Origin: Asparagopsis taxiformis
Lineage: Eukaryota; Rhodophyta; Florideophyceae; Bonnemaisoniales; Bonnemaisoniaceae
NCBI GenBank assembly: GCA_030407315.1
Contig: JALQPE010001730.1
Span: forward strand, 1-64,000
Direction: 5' to 3'
Length of the DNA stretch: 64,000 nucleotides
Shown here: piece by piece, positions 63,003-64,000 of the stretch
Layout: each line of letters starts with the position of its first letter
Numbering within the stretch: position 1 is the stretch's first letter
Program-made: the position numbers and the translations under genes
The notes under the pieces: generated by a model
Databases searched by the model: none
What the model was told of the DNA's origin: nothing
The model's input: only the letters and a program-made list of their open reading frames with translations

Positions 63003-64000
63003 ATGGCTCAACAATCCCCCAACGCTTTCGACCGCCAGGTGCGCTCTGCCAGCCGCCGTGACAACGATTCTCCCACTCCTTCTCCCTCTCCTTCTCCCTC
63101 TCCTTCTCCTTCTCTGGCCCCCCCTGTCCCCATGGACGTTTGCGAAGCTGCTGCAGCGCTGACCCAGCTCAGCCCAGCACCTAAGCCCGTCCCCTCCCCC
63201 CCTTCCGCTTCCGATCCCGCGGTTGTCCCGACAATCGACGCTGGCGTTCCCGCAACTCCGCTTCCGGCTCAATCTGCCGAAGCGGCGCCAGCCGTCGAGG
63301 GATCTGGTGCTCCTCTGCCCAGCTCGCCTGCTCCGGACATGATCATCGCGTCCGGCAGCGACTTGGCAGAGGATGCGGAGAAGGTCGATGATCACAACGC
63401 TCGTGACATCGTACCGAACAAGCCTCTCCGCAGCACCAGGCTGGCCTACCCTGGCACAGTGCCCATCCCGGTGGATGTGGACTACGACATAAGTCCGGAG
63501 AGCTGCCGAAACATTCCAGTCTTCATTTCCCCCCTGGATGTTTCTCCTCCGGCAGTCGTGTCCAGGGTGGTCAGGCCGCATCGCGTTGATGAGTTGAAGA
63601 AAACGTTTCTCACTCAGGGATTTTCCGTGATTGCTTCACGCGTGTCCGTCTGCGAGGTGATTGATTCCAATGCAAAAGTACGACTGCAATATGTCGATGG
63701 ATCTCACCGAGTGACCGCGTTGAAGGCCATTCTCGAGTCGGCTGGACCTGCTCCTGCGAAGGACAGTCCAGAGTGGGAGGAGTTTGTCAAGTCTGACATC
63801 TACCGTCGCTTTGGAACTATTCCAGTCGACTTTCTCCTCCCACCGACTCGGCTTGGCCGGGATGTCTTCTGCTCCGAAGAAGTACTCCCGCTTTCACGGC
63901 TGATGAACTTCCACACCCACAATGTCAGCGAGGTAACAGTTGCTGACAATGTGTGCTCTGTGATGGAGTTCATCAATATCCACCGCCTGGGAAAGAAGAA
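63003..64000 (+). CDS. ParB/DGQHR-like protein (DGSHR type), partial at window end
   Basis: ATG at 63003; the frame is open for 332 codons to the window edge. Residues 20-45 are a Ser-Pro repeat coded by a TCTCCC microsatellite. A Pro/Ala-rich disordered region follows to about 170. The ParB/Srx-like domain begins near 180 (VVRPHRVDELKKTFLTQGF), with DGSHR at about 232-236, and VADNVCSVMEFI near 317-328, a segment shared with the 58215 protein (SIADNVCAVIEFL). It is therefore the nearest relative of the 58215 gene. Whether it also carries the dioxygenase cannot be seen. The spacing of about 230 bp from a palindrome triplet repeats the pattern of the family I genes. Confidence 0.75.
   Translation, partial: MAQQSPNAFDRQVRSASRRDNDSPTPSPSPSPSPSPSLAPPVPMDVCEAAAALTQLSPAPKPVPSPPSASDPAVVPTIDAGVPATPLPAQSAEAAPAVEGSGAPLPSSPAPDMIIASGSDLAEDAEKVDDHNARDIVPNKPLRSTRLAYPGTVPIPVDVDYDISPESCRNIPVFISPLDVSPPAVVSRVVRPHRVDELKKTFLTQGFSVIASRVSVCEVIDSNAKVRLQYVDGSHRVTALKAILESAGPAPAKDSPEWEEFVKSDIYRRFGTIPVDFLLPPTRLGRDVFCSEEVLPLSRLMNFHTHNVSEVTVADNVCSVMEFINIHRLGKK

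Noticed and set aside
12239..64000. Bacterial chromosome or plasmid partition (ParB/parS) locus
   Set aside because: No ParA, and the surroundings (SET, chromodomain retrotransposon, tRNA-Met-primed copia) are eukaryotic; only the fold and site logic are borrowed.

Overview
The window looks like nuclear DNA of an intron-poor eukaryote. Evidence: intronless genes of about 1,000 codons, a chromodomain Ty3/gypsy retrotransposon, a Ty1/copia element whose primer site matches the anticodon arm of initiator tRNA-Met, a SET domain, a Maf-type nucleotide pyrophosphatase and a histidine acid phosphatase. A compact, transposon-rich genome such as a florideophyte red alga fits best, but this is inference; fungi and oomycetes are not excluded. 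No rRNA, tRNA or CRISPR was found.

Layout. (1) 1-3836: broken copy (A) of a ParB/DGQHR-like + 2-oxoglutarate dioxygenase (2OGD) gene, followed by palindrome family III and a G-rich stretch. (2) 6.3-25.6 kb: a cluster punctuated by 61-bp palindromes, mostly in triplets. It holds a beta-class DNA methyltransferase-SET fusion (minus), two ParB-like/2OGD fusion genes (12239 and 16090), an unknown gene in two frames (20018-21659), an unknown minus-strand gene (23519-21780), and an array of five long hairpins behind TATA-like boxes. (3) 26.3-27.4 kb: remains of two ordinary genes, Maf and acid phosphatase, tail to tail. (4) 27956-45131: a degenerate copia element interrupted by a young 12.4-kb gypsy chromovirus; LTRs and target-site duplications of both can be read. 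The gypsy carries a two-ORF antisense module. (5) 45380-47640: inverted second copy (A') of gene A, split by a 270-bp CCCTAG-ended element with a 3-bp target duplication; gene A provides the empty site. (6) 48-53 kb: family III palindromes, a GGA-rich repeat, a small unknown gene and a 35-bp minisatellite. (7) 53076-56879: a large ORF, probably a transposase. (8) 57-64 kb: 39-bp palindromes (family II) around a third intact ParB-like/2OGD gene (58215) and a further ParB-like gene running off the end (63003).

Main hypothesis: a mobile or expanding DNA-modification system. Each fusion pairs an N-terminal ParB/Srx-superfamily domain (DGLHR or DGSHR motif) with a C-terminal Fe(II)/2OG dioxygenase (HxD...H...R). 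Each subfamily sits next to its own palindrome family: DGLHR genes with 61-bp palindromes, DGSHR genes with 39-bp palindromes, the A/A' subfamily with family III. The neighbouring DNA methyltransferase-SET fusion suggests that DNA-base and histone modification are coupled. Several genes carry single-base frameshifts, which may be decay or assembly error.
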